Positions 12,529 through 23,441 of a DNA stretch of 64,000 nucleotides are shown here, piece by piece. Origin of the DNA: Mytilinidion resinicola (taxonomy: Eukaryota > Ascomycota > Dothideomycetes > Mytilinidiales > Mytilinidiaceae); contig NW_022985454.1 in the NCBI RefSeq assembly GCF_010093595.1, positions 425,473 to 489,472 of the forward strand. The letters run 5' to 3'. Position 1 is the first letter of the stretch. The number at the start of each line of letters is the position of its first letter. Below the pieces are notes generated by a model. That model was not told where the DNA came from, did no database searches, and was given only the letters and a program-made list of their open reading frames with translations. The position numbers and the translations under genes are program-made.

Positions 12529-12924
12529 TGCGCGCTTGGTACAGATTTCCCAAAAGCAATCAGCAGTAGAGTATCAATATGATAAATAGACCTGCCAACA
12601 GACGAATACCGTGAAAAATGGAGCCTGTGGGGAAGGACAAGGCCTATATAAAGCTTTTCCCAGCACCCCGGGTTCCAACAGCTTCCCCGCACCCAGGAGC
12701 TCATCCATTATGCATGAGACCAACCAGCATCCCGGAACACCCATGTCATATCCGTAGTCTTGGAAACGCCAGCTGGTATATTTCAACATAGTTTACCCGA
12801 GCGACATAGTTTACCCGAGTGATTTGCCTAACGAGCCTTATAAAGTAAGCCTGGGTTTTCAGGGTATTTTACTAGTAAATTGTAAGAGAAAGTAAACGGT
12901 AGGGAGCTTCAGATGGAATTGAGT
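12529..12924. other. MFS upstream region
   Basis: This is about 400 bp between the MFS start codon and the acetolactate synthase remnant, and should hold the MFS promoter. ACATAGTTTACCCGAG occurs as an imperfect direct repeat at about 12786-12819. No other signal is clear. Confidence 0.35.
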
Positions 12925-13535
12925 GTATTCGGGCTAAATCAATAGAGAGACGAGTTCTTGGAGAACCCGGAGGATCGTAGGATCCAGGCTATTTAAGGCG
13001 AGCATCAAGCGACCACATGCCTCACGCAGGGGCCGAACAGTCTCAAGCGGGAGGCTAGGTCTCAGCCAGATATCTATACTGTATCTCGCGGCTGTAGATA
13101 GCTCCATCATAGTCATGTTAAACGACGTATATCCATCTATATCGACAACGAGGCAATCAGGGAGTAAAATCTTTGCTGCCCCAATGGCTGCGGGGGTAGA
13201 CCATATCCCATTGTATCCAGGGACCAGGCCTCCGGAAGTGACCATAGTTCCGGGGTACCGCCATCGAAAGTACTGAGCTGCGAATATCTGGTGCTAGCAA
13301 ACCCCCGTCGCGATGATCGTTTTTTCCTTAATGTGTGCTTTAAGATCACTGAGTTTTTCAACAACCCCTGCGCCATGACCGTTCCGGGCGTGCTATGCCT
13401 TTTCATAAGCTAAGAGAGGAGATCTTGACTTCCATCTGTTGATCTGGCCCAACCACTCCGGCCTGTCAAATATGCACTCGATTCGGGGGATGAGATATTT
13501 GAGGTTCTCCACTGTCACTTTAGCCACAGGGACGG
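12925..13535 (-). pseudogene. Acetolactate synthase (ILV2-like) remnant, C-terminal part
   Basis: Acetolactate synthase is the thiamine-diphosphate enzyme that starts valine and isoleucine synthesis. Reading the minus strand and switching frames, I find in family order: NLKYLIPRI, DRPEW, QINRWKS, EKLSDLKAHIKEKTIIATGV, HQIFAAQYFRWRYPGTMVTS, DTMGYGLP, then PDCLVVDIDGYTSFNMTMME. The last piece carries the cofactor-binding region with Tyr where the family has Asp-Ala. A stop interrupts between GV and HQ, and at least two frameshifts are needed. The N-terminal half of the enzyme is missing. It is too damaged to function. It sits beside the MFS gene and the E2 and crotonase remnants, so it is probably a former cluster member and not the housekeeping copy. 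Confidence 0.8.
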
Positions 13536-13971
13536 ATGGTCCGGAACATCATCTGCTAGAAGCCTGTCTCAACACCCAGGTTCAGCACTGGCACTACTAC
13601 AGTGATGTGACACTGCTGCTACGTTGCTACTACGCTACTATAACTATATGAGCTACAGGTTACCTCGAGATGGGATAGCACAATCAAAGCACTCCGATAT
13701 GAGACAGATGGCATGGCGATAGTGGGACGGGTCAGTGCTGGCTTTGCAGGGAGGATGTAGTAATCTGATTGCATACAGCCACTTCTAGATATCGACGTCG
13801 GTGTCACGGAACAAGGAGCTGTAGGCCGTGTACGTGATGTATTGGATGATGATGATAAAGAAAAGAGAGAGGTCTGAAGGAAGGTGAGGCTATATACAAG
13901 AGGTGCTGTGCACCTGCTGTAGCCCTCACCGCTACTCCCTGACAGTCGGCGACATTGAAGGGGGATAGACA

Positions 13972-14436
13972 GAAGAACATACTAAGTCAATAGACAGTGA
14001 GATCGAGGTGGAAATAGTTATCGCGGATGATTTGCAAGAAATGCGAGAGCCTGAATCAAGTCTATCTCAAGCCGCTAATGAGGAGAAATTCAGAGCATCA
14101 TCTCCAGGTCCCCAAACATACAAGACATCCTCAAGAGCTCGTGTAGGCTCTATGACTCATGGCGTCCGGCACATGTTCAAAAGCGTTGGTCTCGAGGTCA
14201 CCGATATACAAGGCACTGAAAGAGATGGGCGAATATCGAAAGAGGATATCCAGCGAGACATATCGGAGACTTCATCTCCATCGCCTCCTACCAGCAGTCC
14301 TAAGGTCACTACAATGCCGCAGATTAGCTCAGAAGATCGTCTGGTCTCCTTAACACTGACTGAGAATGCGATGTTCAAGACCATGACTCGATCTGTTACC
14401 ATCTCACACTTTCTTTATACAGTTCCGTCGATGTAA
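13972..14436 (+). pseudogene. Branched-chain 2-oxoacid dehydrogenase E2 remnant
   Basis: E2 of this mitochondrial complex transfers branched-chain acyl groups to CoA. The frame shows a peripheral-subunit-binding domain (THGVRHMFKSVGLEVTDIQG, then DGRISKEDIQRD), a Ser/Pro linker, and the start of the acyltransferase domain (ENAMFKTMTRSVTISHFLY). It then stops at 14434-14436. The lipoyl domain upstream and almost all of the catalytic domain are absent, so no activity is possible. The frame is open back to about 13972, with no ATG in a sensible place. It runs head-on into the crotonase remnant on the other strand, so a rearrangement breakpoint probably lies near 14437. Confidence 0.7.
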
Positions 14437-14925
14437 GCACTCTCAATGCACTGCGCAGAAAAATCAACCTCGGCATGCACTCCATCCCCAGGTACTGCGC
14501 CTAGTATAATGTGGGCCTTGTCCGCAAAAGTCGTAGTCTCAGAAGCAATAACGATATCGCACAAGGTAGGAAGTTCCGAATGGATAAAGACAGGTCCACT
14601 GACAACTGCAATAACCGGCATCTCAATCTGAAGTAGGTTCTGTAGGAGGCTTTCCCCCTCCTTATAGATACGGTGTCACTCATTAGTCGAAAAATCCTTC
14701 TGGTCTGGAGCTGTGGTGTCCCAATCCACTAGGAACCTGTCGCCAGTACCCGTGAAAATCACGGCTTTATTCTCTGGATCGGAGGCAACTGCTTAAAATG
14801 CATCTCCAAGTTCAGTATGTAGTGCCCCATCAGTAGCGCTCCACGTCGCAGGACCGCCATTAGCATGGATTGTAATCTGTAGGATGCCCTCCTCTCGATT
14901 AAACTTAATGCAGCGAAAGCAGTCG
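14437..14925 (-). pseudogene. Crotonase (enoyl-CoA hydratase/isomerase family) remnant
   Basis: Crotonases hydrate or isomerise acyl-CoA thioesters. On the minus strand one frame reads REEGILQITIHANGGPATWS, then SDPENKAVIFTGTGDRF, then EMPVIAVVSGPVFIHSELPT, LCDIVIASE and GAVPGDGVH, all in family order. Two in-frame stops break it: TAA after GDAF, where the family often has Gln, and TGA after FSTNE. The start codon and C-terminal helices are not seen. The PGDGVH loop resembles members found in fungal secondary-metabolite clusters; assignment beyond the superfamily is not possible here. Confidence 0.75.
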
Positions 14926-16036
14926 CGATATTGATTGAATTGCATATTTTCAAGATAAAGTGTTAGATATTAAGGAATATTACGAGTTCTTTTCCGATCA
15001 GGCGACTAAGTATTATTCTATAATCTTCAAAGTTTGTGTTGGTGGTGATTTCACACAAACCTCCATAGCAATGAATGTATAATAATGAAGATGAGGTACA
15101 GGACGGAGAAGTATATAGAGTTTCTCCTGCACTCAGGTCTCGGGACACCTGCCTTGCGACCGGTTGAAACATGCTGTTTCCAGGTAGTTCGGATTCTAGC
15201 TAGATCTAATTGTCCCTGGCATCTGAGGGGTTAAATAGCCGGTCAGCCAGAGCTTCGCCGGCTAAATTACCTTCCGGACTGATGATATCGAAACAGCACA
15301 AAAGCCAGATAAAGACATATATTCAACATCTGCTTTACGAATCATCTCGACTCCCCTCATCTTTAGGTATGGTAGAGGGCATGCACAGTTCAATATCCGG
15401 CTACACGATCAAGTTCCAATAGAAAAAGAAGAATCACAAGATTCTTTTGTATTTAGGCTCGGGGCCGGCGACTTTCGAAGAGTCACTACTACATTTAAGA
15501 CGTGCCGTATTAGACTAGCGAGCAAGGAACTACTGATAATGAAAAGGGTTGGGCGCAGGATTTTAGTTCCGGCACCATTCGGAAACTCATTTATGCGATG
15601 CGACACTTTATACCCCTGACTGATAGGTCGGTTCTAACTGGTGTAGAGTCCCTCATGCTAACAACTGCATGCACCGAACCTGTTCCCCCAGATTTCTCGG
15701 CTTTTTATACTCCAGTAAGCCCCGTGCGAACAGAGCGAGTGTCCATTCTGCATCCGTGGCTGACATTCATGGGAAGGGGGGAGTGTTGAAAGAGTTGGGG
15801 TGGAGCGTTGAAGTTGACGGGCACGCTGGGGGCGCGAATGGTAGTCCTCATATGATCGTTTTGGCACAGCACCTAAGGATTGAATACATCCTTGGGCTAA
15901 TAGAGAGCGACGTCCACACGACGTCAAAAGCTTTATGGGCTCTATCAGAATAATTAACTCTACCTCGCACCACCGGACGACTTTGGACGAAATATCTTAA
16001 GCGCCGGTCGCACCACCAATCCCTTCGTTGCTGTCC
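14926..16036. other. Degenerate intergenic DNA
   Basis: No intact gene is visible. A plus-strand frame without stops from about 15380 to 15622 (pieces such as SFVFRLGAGDFRRVT and LASKELLIMKRVGRR) looks protein-like, but I cannot name it; it may be another broken gene. A single diverged unit of the 162 bp repeat lies at 15841-15960. Confidence 0.35.
15841..15960 (+). repeat. Solitary copy of the 162 bp repeat
   Basis: The order is GTAGTCCTCA, TTTTGGCACAGCACCT, GATTGAATACATCC, TTGGGCTAAT, GAGCGACG, then GACGTCAAAAGCT. This matches the consensus of the tandem array at 39.07-39.69 kb segment by segment. About 120 bp are alignable by eye; the 3' third is lost. Confidence 0.65.
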
Positions 16037-17172
16037 CTAGAATCTTCGTGAGCTTGTCCGGCAGCGGCTGCAGACTCTCTCATGCCTCGCCTCTTGGATC
16101 CTAGTATGGAGCGTAGTCCTTTCTTGCAAAAGCTCTCGGATGCGCTGTACTTCGTGGAGCTCAGCATCAACTCGGCGTTCAGCTTCCTCGAGCTCGGAGA
16201 GATTGGTAGTTATACTGGAGATAGATCTAGGTGGAAGGGGCGACGTGGCTTCTCCAGGGCTGGGTGAGTGAGCATGTGGAGTGCTAGGCCGCGGCAGGGT
16301 TAGAACGCGAGGTGGGACATCCGGAGGGGGTTCGGCTTCAAAAACCGTGACTGAAGAGTTGGGTCCCGTTGTCCACCGAGTAGATTCTCTGTTCATACTC
16401 GTTGGTAGTTCCACGGGCGGAGGTGGGGCACTTTGGTCATGCAATTCATGCACATAGCTCACACAACCCCCATCTTCAGCGGTTCCTCCATTAGGCTTTT
16501 CTGTAATTAGGACGTCTGCTGAGTGGAGCTGATATCCGCCGATAACTTCGATTCCCTCGCCGTCTTCTGGTGGTGCATGTACTTGATTCCGTGACTTCTT
16601 CCTTCTGCGGCTCCATACGAGTAGTGTCACGATGATAACACAGGGCAAGATTGATCCGAGTACCCCCGCAATTATCGTAGTCGTGTCCCTCCTGTCACGC
16701 TTGTCACCATTTGTGTTTGAGTGGGGCTCGCCAGTCTGGGGACTTAAGAGAGAGGTAGGACTTGGAAGGCTCGTGCTGCCTCCATACATTGTGGAAGACG
16801 TGGCCGAAGTAAATCCACTTCTAGCTGCGCTGATCTGGCCCTCGGTCGTTGGGTTACTGTTCGAGAGTGTTGTAGTTTTGATCGAAAGAGTGGAAGTTTT
16901 CGTATCGGAGATCGAGGATGCGAGTACTTTGTCACGACGGCGGGAAGTCAATTGGACCTTGGCCGTACTGAATCACAGATGTTACACTTCGTTGACGCAA
17001 TACCACCACATAGTTTAGGGCAGGTATCTTGCTGAGCTCTGCACCAAGTTTGTCTCAGCTGGACGTCGACGCTGCTTGGATCAACTGTACAATTTTGGCA
17101 GTACTCCGCGTTAACTTGATGAAGGAAAACATTAGACAGAAAAATAATGAGGGCAGCAATTGCAGCCTGCAT
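16037..17172 (-). CDS. Secreted/single-pass membrane protein with Cys-rich ectodomain (frame break)
   Basis: The protein starts with a signal peptide (MQAAIAALIIFLSNVF, ending near VNA). A cysteine-rich domain follows (CQNC, TWC, DTCPKLCGG, CNICDS), like the DUF7707-type fungal surface proteins, then a Ser/Thr-rich stalk, one membrane helix (TIIAGVLGSILPCVIIVTLL) with a basic stop-transfer, and a cytoplasmic tail ending in a coiled coil (LSELEEAERRVDAELHEVQR). The ATG is at 17172. The two halves are in different frames and meet near 16967; no GT-AG intron that fits the phase is visible, so I read it as a 1-base indel or sequencing error. The Cys domain looks short at its end. Its role may be cell-wall sensing; that is inference from architecture only. 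Confidence 0.55.
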
Positions 17173-18219
17173 GATTAAGAGACTTCTTAGGAAATCGTGA
17201 GATTCGAGGAGTTTTGCAAGAACGGCCAAATATGAAGGCCTCGCTCGCATATACCGAGTGTGATCCCCACGGAGGCGCAATACATACATTGTTGCTATGC
17301 CGTTCGAGTAGAGCTACGGTATCGTCAGTTTTCGACTGCACCGCCTCAACGAGATACCTGTGCCGCTTCCACGTGCAAGGGACCAGCTGCGGTCGCTCGC
17401 TGATCACGATTAGAATATAGAAAAGAAGCGCAGAAACCTTCAAGTGTTGCGCTTTGCAAGCGAGTGAGACGGCATTGTGATGTTTTTCGCAATCAAGGTC
17501 GAGGGGCAGAAATATAAACCCTTTGGAACACCCGCATGCGGCATACGGGTGGCACCGTTTGCACATAACGGCTGCATTGCAGGAGCCCGTATTGAAGAGG
17601 GGAATATGATGCATCGGACCTACGCAGTGCAGTGACTTGTATTGCCTTGAGGTACATAGGGAAGTCTCGAAGAATGAGGCTCCACGAATTCCTGATTTGA
17701 TTTAGCCGCCAGGGATGGCTGAGTTTCCGACAGCGTTCGAACGCAGGCCACGCATGGATCATGATTGGTATTCGGTATGGAACCACAACTGTGCCGCAAT
17801 TTGTCTATAAGCATCGTAGACTCGAATAAATACCGAACTCGAGAGTGGAAATCTCTAAGTAGCTTGCGGTGTTAGTATTCCGTAATGAAAGTACGGTACT
17901 AGAACAAAAGTTTGGGTGCTCCTTGCAACTGCATTGGGTACCCCATTACGCTTTGGAGACGCTAAATACGATGTAAAGGTCAGGGCAATGGATATTAGAC
18001 TACGTTTTGACTAACTAAAAACATGTTAGTTGAGGCACTCCTTACAGTAATATTGAGAGAGCAATAGTGGAGCCAGAGCAGTGGCGTATTCATGTGCCTA
18101 GATTTATGACCTAGTCCTCCTGTACATACATTGAAGCAAGATGAAAAGATATGAGCCCATGATGGACGTGTGATCTGGGAAGACACATACCATAAATCAT
18201 TCTCACCGCCGACTAACTT
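17173..18219. other. Intergenic with dispersed repeat
   Basis: No gene is supported. A 160-codon minus-strand frame at 17132-17614 overlaps the 5' end of the membrane-protein gene and lacks motifs. The right half contains a dispersed repeat shared with 37.24-37.46 kb. Confidence 0.4.
17890..18145 (+). repeat. Dispersed repeat, copy 1 (partner at 37.24 kb)
   Basis: It shares with 37240-37465, in the same order: GTTTGGG, TGGGTACCCC/TGTGGTACCCC, GGCTTTG/CGCTTTG, ATTAGACTAC, TTTTG-CTAA, GCACTCCTTACAGT, ATATT-AGAG, AGCCAGAGCA and ATGACCTAGT. Identity is imperfect, with small gaps. No terminal repeats or coding content are evident. Confidence 0.6.
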
Positions 18220-19665
18220 CTAGACCTTCAAGAAGAAGTGTTCGCCTTGCTCTAAGAGTTTTACTTCATCGCCGACACTGATTTCACCCGTCTCCTCAAC
18301 CAGTGGTGTGACTTGCATACCAAGGCACGCACTACTACTACCCTTATCAACGACACGGTAGCTTCTCATCGTCTTTTCAGGCTCAACACGATCTCTGATA
18401 GCAGTTTCGGGGTCCACATTCGGCAGTTTGCAGCGGGTAGTTCTACAGGAGATGTGGTAATTACAATCCCCGATGCGGGCCTTAGCCCACGAATCCTCAG
18501 CGAACGCAGGCGGACCAGTTACTATAAGTAGTCACGTGAGTAAGAATACCAAGTTGCAAAGATCGCACGAAACTTACTGTAAACGTTGGCCCGATAGCGG
18601 AGGGGGTTGAACTCCTTGTAGTAGCCCTTCGGGATCTTGGAAGCAACGTCATGGACACTGGCTAGATTCATTATGTGTAACGGATACTCGTAAAAGTTAG
18701 GTAGATCCATCGTGATGGAAGCGAATGAAACATACTGAGTCAGCCATTCCTATGATGATTTGGTATCCCACATCCTGTTTTTTCGGAGCGCATTTGAAGA
18801 CCTCGCGATACTTCTGAGTATCGATTCGAAATAGCGTAAGTGGGTTTGTAACCCCGAGAGAGTACTTTAACTTTGCCATAACGTCTTCGGGCATCTCAGC
18901 TCCCATGTTCAATGCTTCTGGTGCGTCCTTCCAGATCTTCATCTTCTCGCTCGTATAACCCTTTTCTTTGATTCGATCCAAGGAAGGGTTGAACGGGATA
19001 CATTGTTCGACCATAGGTTCCGATTGACCATAAAGTTTGGCAGCAATTAAGCTAGCAAGCGCTTTGACTCCACTCCAGCTGAGATCCACATCCGGAGAGA
19101 AAGGAAATCTCATTACAATACAGCCGTCGCTCTTAACAAATTCTGCATTCGGAGAGTATGTCGGCGAACTTGGATCCGGGATCCACATCTCGGTTTCTAC
19201 TTTTGCCATGCGTGCAAAGGTCCTCTGAGTGATGAAGTTCCATTCAGACTTGACCGTGTGTGAGCCGTCTTTGTTCTCTTCCGATGATGGCAGACTGGTA
19301 ACTTGCTGGGCGAAGCAAAATTGCCTGTCATACTTCATTCCCGTTCTGATGATTTCTCCATGGTCCAGTTCGATGCGACGACAGCTTTTTATAGGATATA
19401 TGAACAAGGCTTTGACCCTCCACAACGGCGTGCCATCTAGAGAGATACCAGGGTTACTTCCGCTGCTATATCTAAGATCTTGGTGGTCCGCAAGATTGCT
19501 TCGGCCTTGTAGACCTATTCTTCGGCAACCCTCTGGAGATACCTGTTTCGTGTAACTTTTATGAACCTGGAGGATCCCCAAAAGGATGACTGCGATCAGC
19601 AACGAGAGAAGAGTCAACCCGTAAGAGATGGGAGAGAATGAAGAAACTCTACGAATGAGATCCAT
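18220..19665 (-). CDS. MOSC-domain protein, mARC-like, membrane anchored
   Basis: MOSC proteins bind a molybdenum cofactor with sulfide; the mARC group reduces N-hydroxylated compounds at membranes. Three exons (19665-18736, 18686-18578, 18521-18220) join in phase to 446 residues. The 49 bp intron has GTATGT and a CTAAC branch point; the 56 bp intron has GTAAGT. An N-terminal helix (ISYGLTLLSLLIAVILLGIL) is followed by the MOSC N-terminal beta-barrel (LFIYPIKSCRRIELDHGEII, then YDRQFCFAQ). The MOSC core lies across the exon 2/3 border (FNPLRYRANVYI, TGPPAFAEDSWAKARIG, CRTTRCKLPNVDPET). The Cys in the CRTTRC loop is the expected cofactor ligand region. It is divergent from the RAD51 paralog. 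It looks intact. Confidence 0.9.
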
Positions 19666-20232
19666 GTTTAAGGTAGGTCAATTGAATGCAAAACCTCCAT
19701 TAGAGAATGAAGGTGCAGATGAGTTCTTCTTGGAAGACTCTGCACTGAGTCATACAGGTGATTACCGCAATTATGTGATGATTAACTAACTAGCTCGCAT
19801 CTAGTGGACAGACACGGGGTAGGGAATTCAAGGATCTCCGGAACTCCGAGGGCAATTCAGCAATCCTTCGCAACGTGGAAGATGCTGCTTGTCGTCCCTT
19901 ATATAGACATCTAGTTGTGTTTCATTCGGGTGGCCCATACAGTCCTACGTAGTTTGAACTTGGAAGTTTGAGAGCTTACTCCCGCTGAAACTCAAGACAT
20001 TGATGTTCGGGATGTTGCTACTTGGAAAGGCGTGATATTGAGGTGGTTGCGGTTGGGGATTTCAACACCAATGGAAGTTGGAGGTTTTCTCCCGCCAAGC
20101 CAAGCCAACTTCACGACATCACCTTACCACGCGTTCGCGCCCATACGCGACATGACAGTCCACGACCTCAGCGCGGTCTTCTCTGCGATTTCCGTGTTTT
20201 ACTTGCAAACGTGACGCGCCAATTCACTGCCA
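19666..20232. promoter_or_regulatory. Divergent promoter region, MOSC / RAD51 paralog
   Basis: This is 567 bp between two divergently oriented start codons. I see no conserved site that I can assign to a factor. It is the only space available for both promoters. Confidence 0.4.
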
Positions 20233-21824
20233 ATGGCCAGCCAGGAAAGCACTAAGCTGACCGCATCCTCTTCACGTTGGCAGCTCTCCCATCTACCTTC
20301 ATCTCTGCATAAACGCTCACATATGTACAGATAGACTCCCAACTGTCTCCGCATCCCAGGCACTCCAGAAGCTTAAGTCGCGCTCTTACCTTGCTGTTTC
20401 GACCGGCATCGACCCGCTCAACAAGGTCCTGGCACCACATGGCATTAGAGGCACACCCGCAGGTCGCGTTGGAGGTGGCATGGGGCGAGGACAGTTGACG
20501 GAGGTGTATGGGCCTCCCGGAGTTGGGAAGACTGCATTTGCGTGAGTCGCTGGCTGGTACGACAAAGCGATACCGTGAATGGCGAGATCTAAACTTTGGA
20601 CAGGATGCAAGCTACAATTAATGCTCTGAGAGCAGGAGGAAGAGTGGTATGGATTGGTAAGTCTACAATTCATAGCATGTCAATCGGATGAAATTTTGTC
20701 AACCGGATAGAGTCATGGAGCTAACCAAATCCAACAGATGGAGCTGCTCCGCTTGTTGCCCGCCGTCTCGAAGAGATGCTATCCGCTCCTCTAACAGAGG
20801 ATACTCCAAGTCCAGCCCCTTCGACGGCTCCGAAGTTATCGCCAGCAGAACTTCGAAGTCGTTTCCACCATTACAAGCCATCGACGCTCGCCCACCTACT
20901 TGCGCTCATACTTCATCCTCCATCATCATTCCCACCCCCCGACACCAGTCTGATCGTAATCGACTCACTCTCCACCCTGTTCGACAATGCATACCCGCGC
21001 AATGCCGACGATAGGTCCACGCGCCACAAGAATGATGCCGCTCGTTGGGCCGCAGGGCGCAAGTTTGCCGTTCTGAACGACCTCTCCTCGGCGCTCAGAA
21101 AGACAGCCGCGTTGCACAACATCTCTGTGCTCCTCACATGTCAAACAATCACCCGCATGCGAAGTGGAGCCAGAGCACTGCTTCTCCCGGCTATATCCGG
21201 CGGAGACTGGGATAGCGGGATATCCACACGCCTGGTACTGTTCCGAGACTGGCTGCCTGCGGAAGGCCCATGGAGCGCTGAAGACGACGAGCGGGTGCGA
21301 CGAGCTCGGTTCATTGGAGTTGTGAAAGCAAACGGCGTGAGCCTGGCAGGTGAAGGAGGCGTTGGCAGGGTCATCCCCTTCACGATCGAGACGGTATGCC
21401 AATATATCTTCCCTTGGCTTGCAGCATCTCTTCTTCGCGAGCCCGCTTCATACATTACGGAGCGCTCCGCATGCACGTCACAACGCAGATCACCCGCTGA
21501 TAGGCAGGAACGCAGGGCGGTCTGCACGACCTCAATCTCACCACAGCTGATATCACACCGCAGCCTCAACCGCAGACTGTTGGGACATCGCCTGCACAGC
21601 TCGCTCGGCCACCGAAACGCGCGTTCGCAGAAATTGCTGACTCGGAGGATGAAGAGGATGGGCCTGACTCAGACCAGCTTTACGGTTGGGCGGATGATGA
21701 CGACGTTGCGGCTGAAGGCCTCCTCATCATCGAACAGCATCCCAGCGCACCTGCTGTACCTCGCTCACACATAGCGCAGGGGGCCGACGTGGCTGCGGGA
21801 CGGCGCGAGATGCCCGCAGGATGA
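20233..21824 (+). CDS. RAD51 paralog (RecA-family recombination mediator, Rad55-like)
   Basis: RAD51 paralogs help load or stabilise Rad51 filaments in homologous recombination. Five exons (20233-20275, 20331-20541, 20604-20656, 20738-21393, 21516-21824) join in phase to 423 residues. The core opens with LPTVSASQALQKLKSRS and VSTGIDPLNKVLAP. Walker A GPPGVGKT is at residues 75-82 and Walker B SLIVID ends at 178. The last exon encodes an acidic tail (EIADSEDEEDGPDSDQLYGW), common in fungal members. Introns are 55, 62, 81 and 122 bp. The first donor, GTTGGC, is unusual, but removing that intron gives an uninterrupted family-like N-terminus. I favour Rad55/Rhp55 over the other paralogs; that subgroup call is tentative. 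Confidence 0.85.
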
Positions 21825-22287
21825 GCATCAGATGCAGATTGCGGCGGCCCGCCGAAGTATTCGTTAAAAGAGGTAGAAAGACCTTTTAAGGAACGCTATA
21901 AGTCTAAAGTTCAACATCAGAAATTAGAATTTAGTGAGAACATTTTTGCCCTAAAAGTAGTTCACGTATGTTAAGAGAGCATACGGTATATTTCAGGTTA
22001 TGCATCCTTCGTTGTGGCTGAATGCTTTAGAAAGTGTCGCAGTTACACAGTTGCACCAATTTTAGAGTGTCTCATTTCTTATCTACCTTTGTATGACCAT
22101 ATCCTGGCACGTCGGCACGTCGGGCAGTACTAAATTGAGATTACGTTAACATTTTCAAAACCCCGCTTCTAAGAACGCGGGGCCCACATGCAGGAGAAAA
22201 GCGACGCACATGCTGCACCTAGGATATAGGACTGCTTGAAATTTGCTTCTTGAGAATTCACTCTGGGTAAATTCAATTATAACTACT

Positions 22288-22446
22288 GGCAACACCGAGT
22301 GGTTATGTAAGCTTCTTACTATTCACTTCTAGTCGATCACTCCTAACATCCACAAGGGCGTGTGACTCAAAAGCGCAAGCTTGCCTCTACTAGAGGCAGT
22401 ATTCTCATGGGCTTTGCCCGCGTGGGTTAGAATCCCACTGTTGTCA
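22288..22446 (+). tRNA. tRNA-Ser-like sequence, split or interrupted (probable pseudogene)
   Basis: The 5' part reads GGCAACACCGAGTGGTTA, like a class II tRNA acceptor strand plus D-arm with about three bases missing before CCGAGTGG. The 3' part has a serine-type long variable arm (TGGGCTTTGCCCGC), a T-arm (GTGGGTTAGAATCCCAC, B-box with one mismatch) and TGTTGTCA. The first seven bases pair with TGTTGTC (one G-U). A T-run follows directly, as a Pol III terminator would. About 70 extra bases lie between the halves and I cannot fold a convincing anticodon stem, so it is either an unusual long intron or a decayed gene. Confidence 0.5.
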
Positions 22447-23412
22447 ATTTTTTTTGGTTGCGTTTGGGCGTAGTACGGACAAAGCCGATGCCATGGCAGC
22501 AGCAACGCCAGCAACGCTTCGAACCCCGTCGTGCAGACAGCGAGAAAATGGGTTGATGCAGCCGATTCCAGGACCTGCGCTGCACACAAACAACCGACCC
22601 CAACCAACGACCCCTTCCCTCCATCGGCCCCTTCCCTCCATCGGCCTGTGAGACGTCTTCACGTGCAATGGGAGGAAAGGAAAGCACATCGACCCTGAAG
22701 CAACGCGCAAATCACCTACCTCATCACATCCTCACCAGTCCTTCCGTGACGTTGCCGTTGGCCAGCACCGAGGGAGTCATTGGCCAGCATCTCCCGAATT
22801 CTTACCTCACCCAACTCTCATCACAGCTCAACCCCATCACATCCCACCCACCCACTCACGCCAGGCGCGAAAAAAGTGGCACGCTCATCAAGTGCTCTGG
22901 CCCGTGTGTGCAAGCTGTCTGCCACTGCATCGAGTGCTTCAACAAATTTCCACATAACCCAAGGCGAAGAGCATCTGTCTGCTTTAGATCTCAGAAAATA
23001 CCATTGAAGCAACCCAAGCAGTGGCAGACAGGTGTACACACGGCGCAAAAGCAACACGGACGGCGTTCGGGGAAGCGCTGGGTGGAGCCGCGACCCAGTC
23101 CCTCGGGGCTGCCGCTGCTGACCGGAGCGGCGAGAGGGCGCACGGGGAGGCCTTGGGTTGTGGGCTTGGGGAGATGCTTTTTGAGGGGGCGGGAAAGGGA
23201 GGCGTGTGGGGGGGGCTTGTCCGTTGTGTGAGGTCGCTTGGAGCAAAGACTGGGCTGCGGGTTGCACGAATTGGAATGCGAGGCGAGACGAGGCGAGTTG
23301 TTCCATGCGCATATGCGGATGCAAGGTGTTGGAGATAGGACGCCTAACTCTCCAGGCTGGCACAGCAGTTCGCATGCTTCGTTGGAGTTTGGTGCATGTT
23401 GCTTGCGTATGC

Positions 23413-23441
23413 TTTTTATTTTTTTTTATTTTTTTTTATTT
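23413..23441. repeat. T-tract with A spacers
   Basis: This is a run of T broken by single A at regular ten-base spacing (T5-A-T9-A-T9-A-T3). On the minus strand it could be a decayed poly-A tail of a retroposon, but no upstream element is recognisable. Confidence 0.6.

Noticed and set aside
16952..16967. A 42 bp intron (GTACGG...ACAAAG) joining the two halves of the surface protein
   Set aside because: Splicing it leaves the wrong phase for the downstream frame.
17132..17614. 160-codon minus-strand frame
   Set aside because: It overlaps the start of the surface-protein gene in another frame and has no motif.
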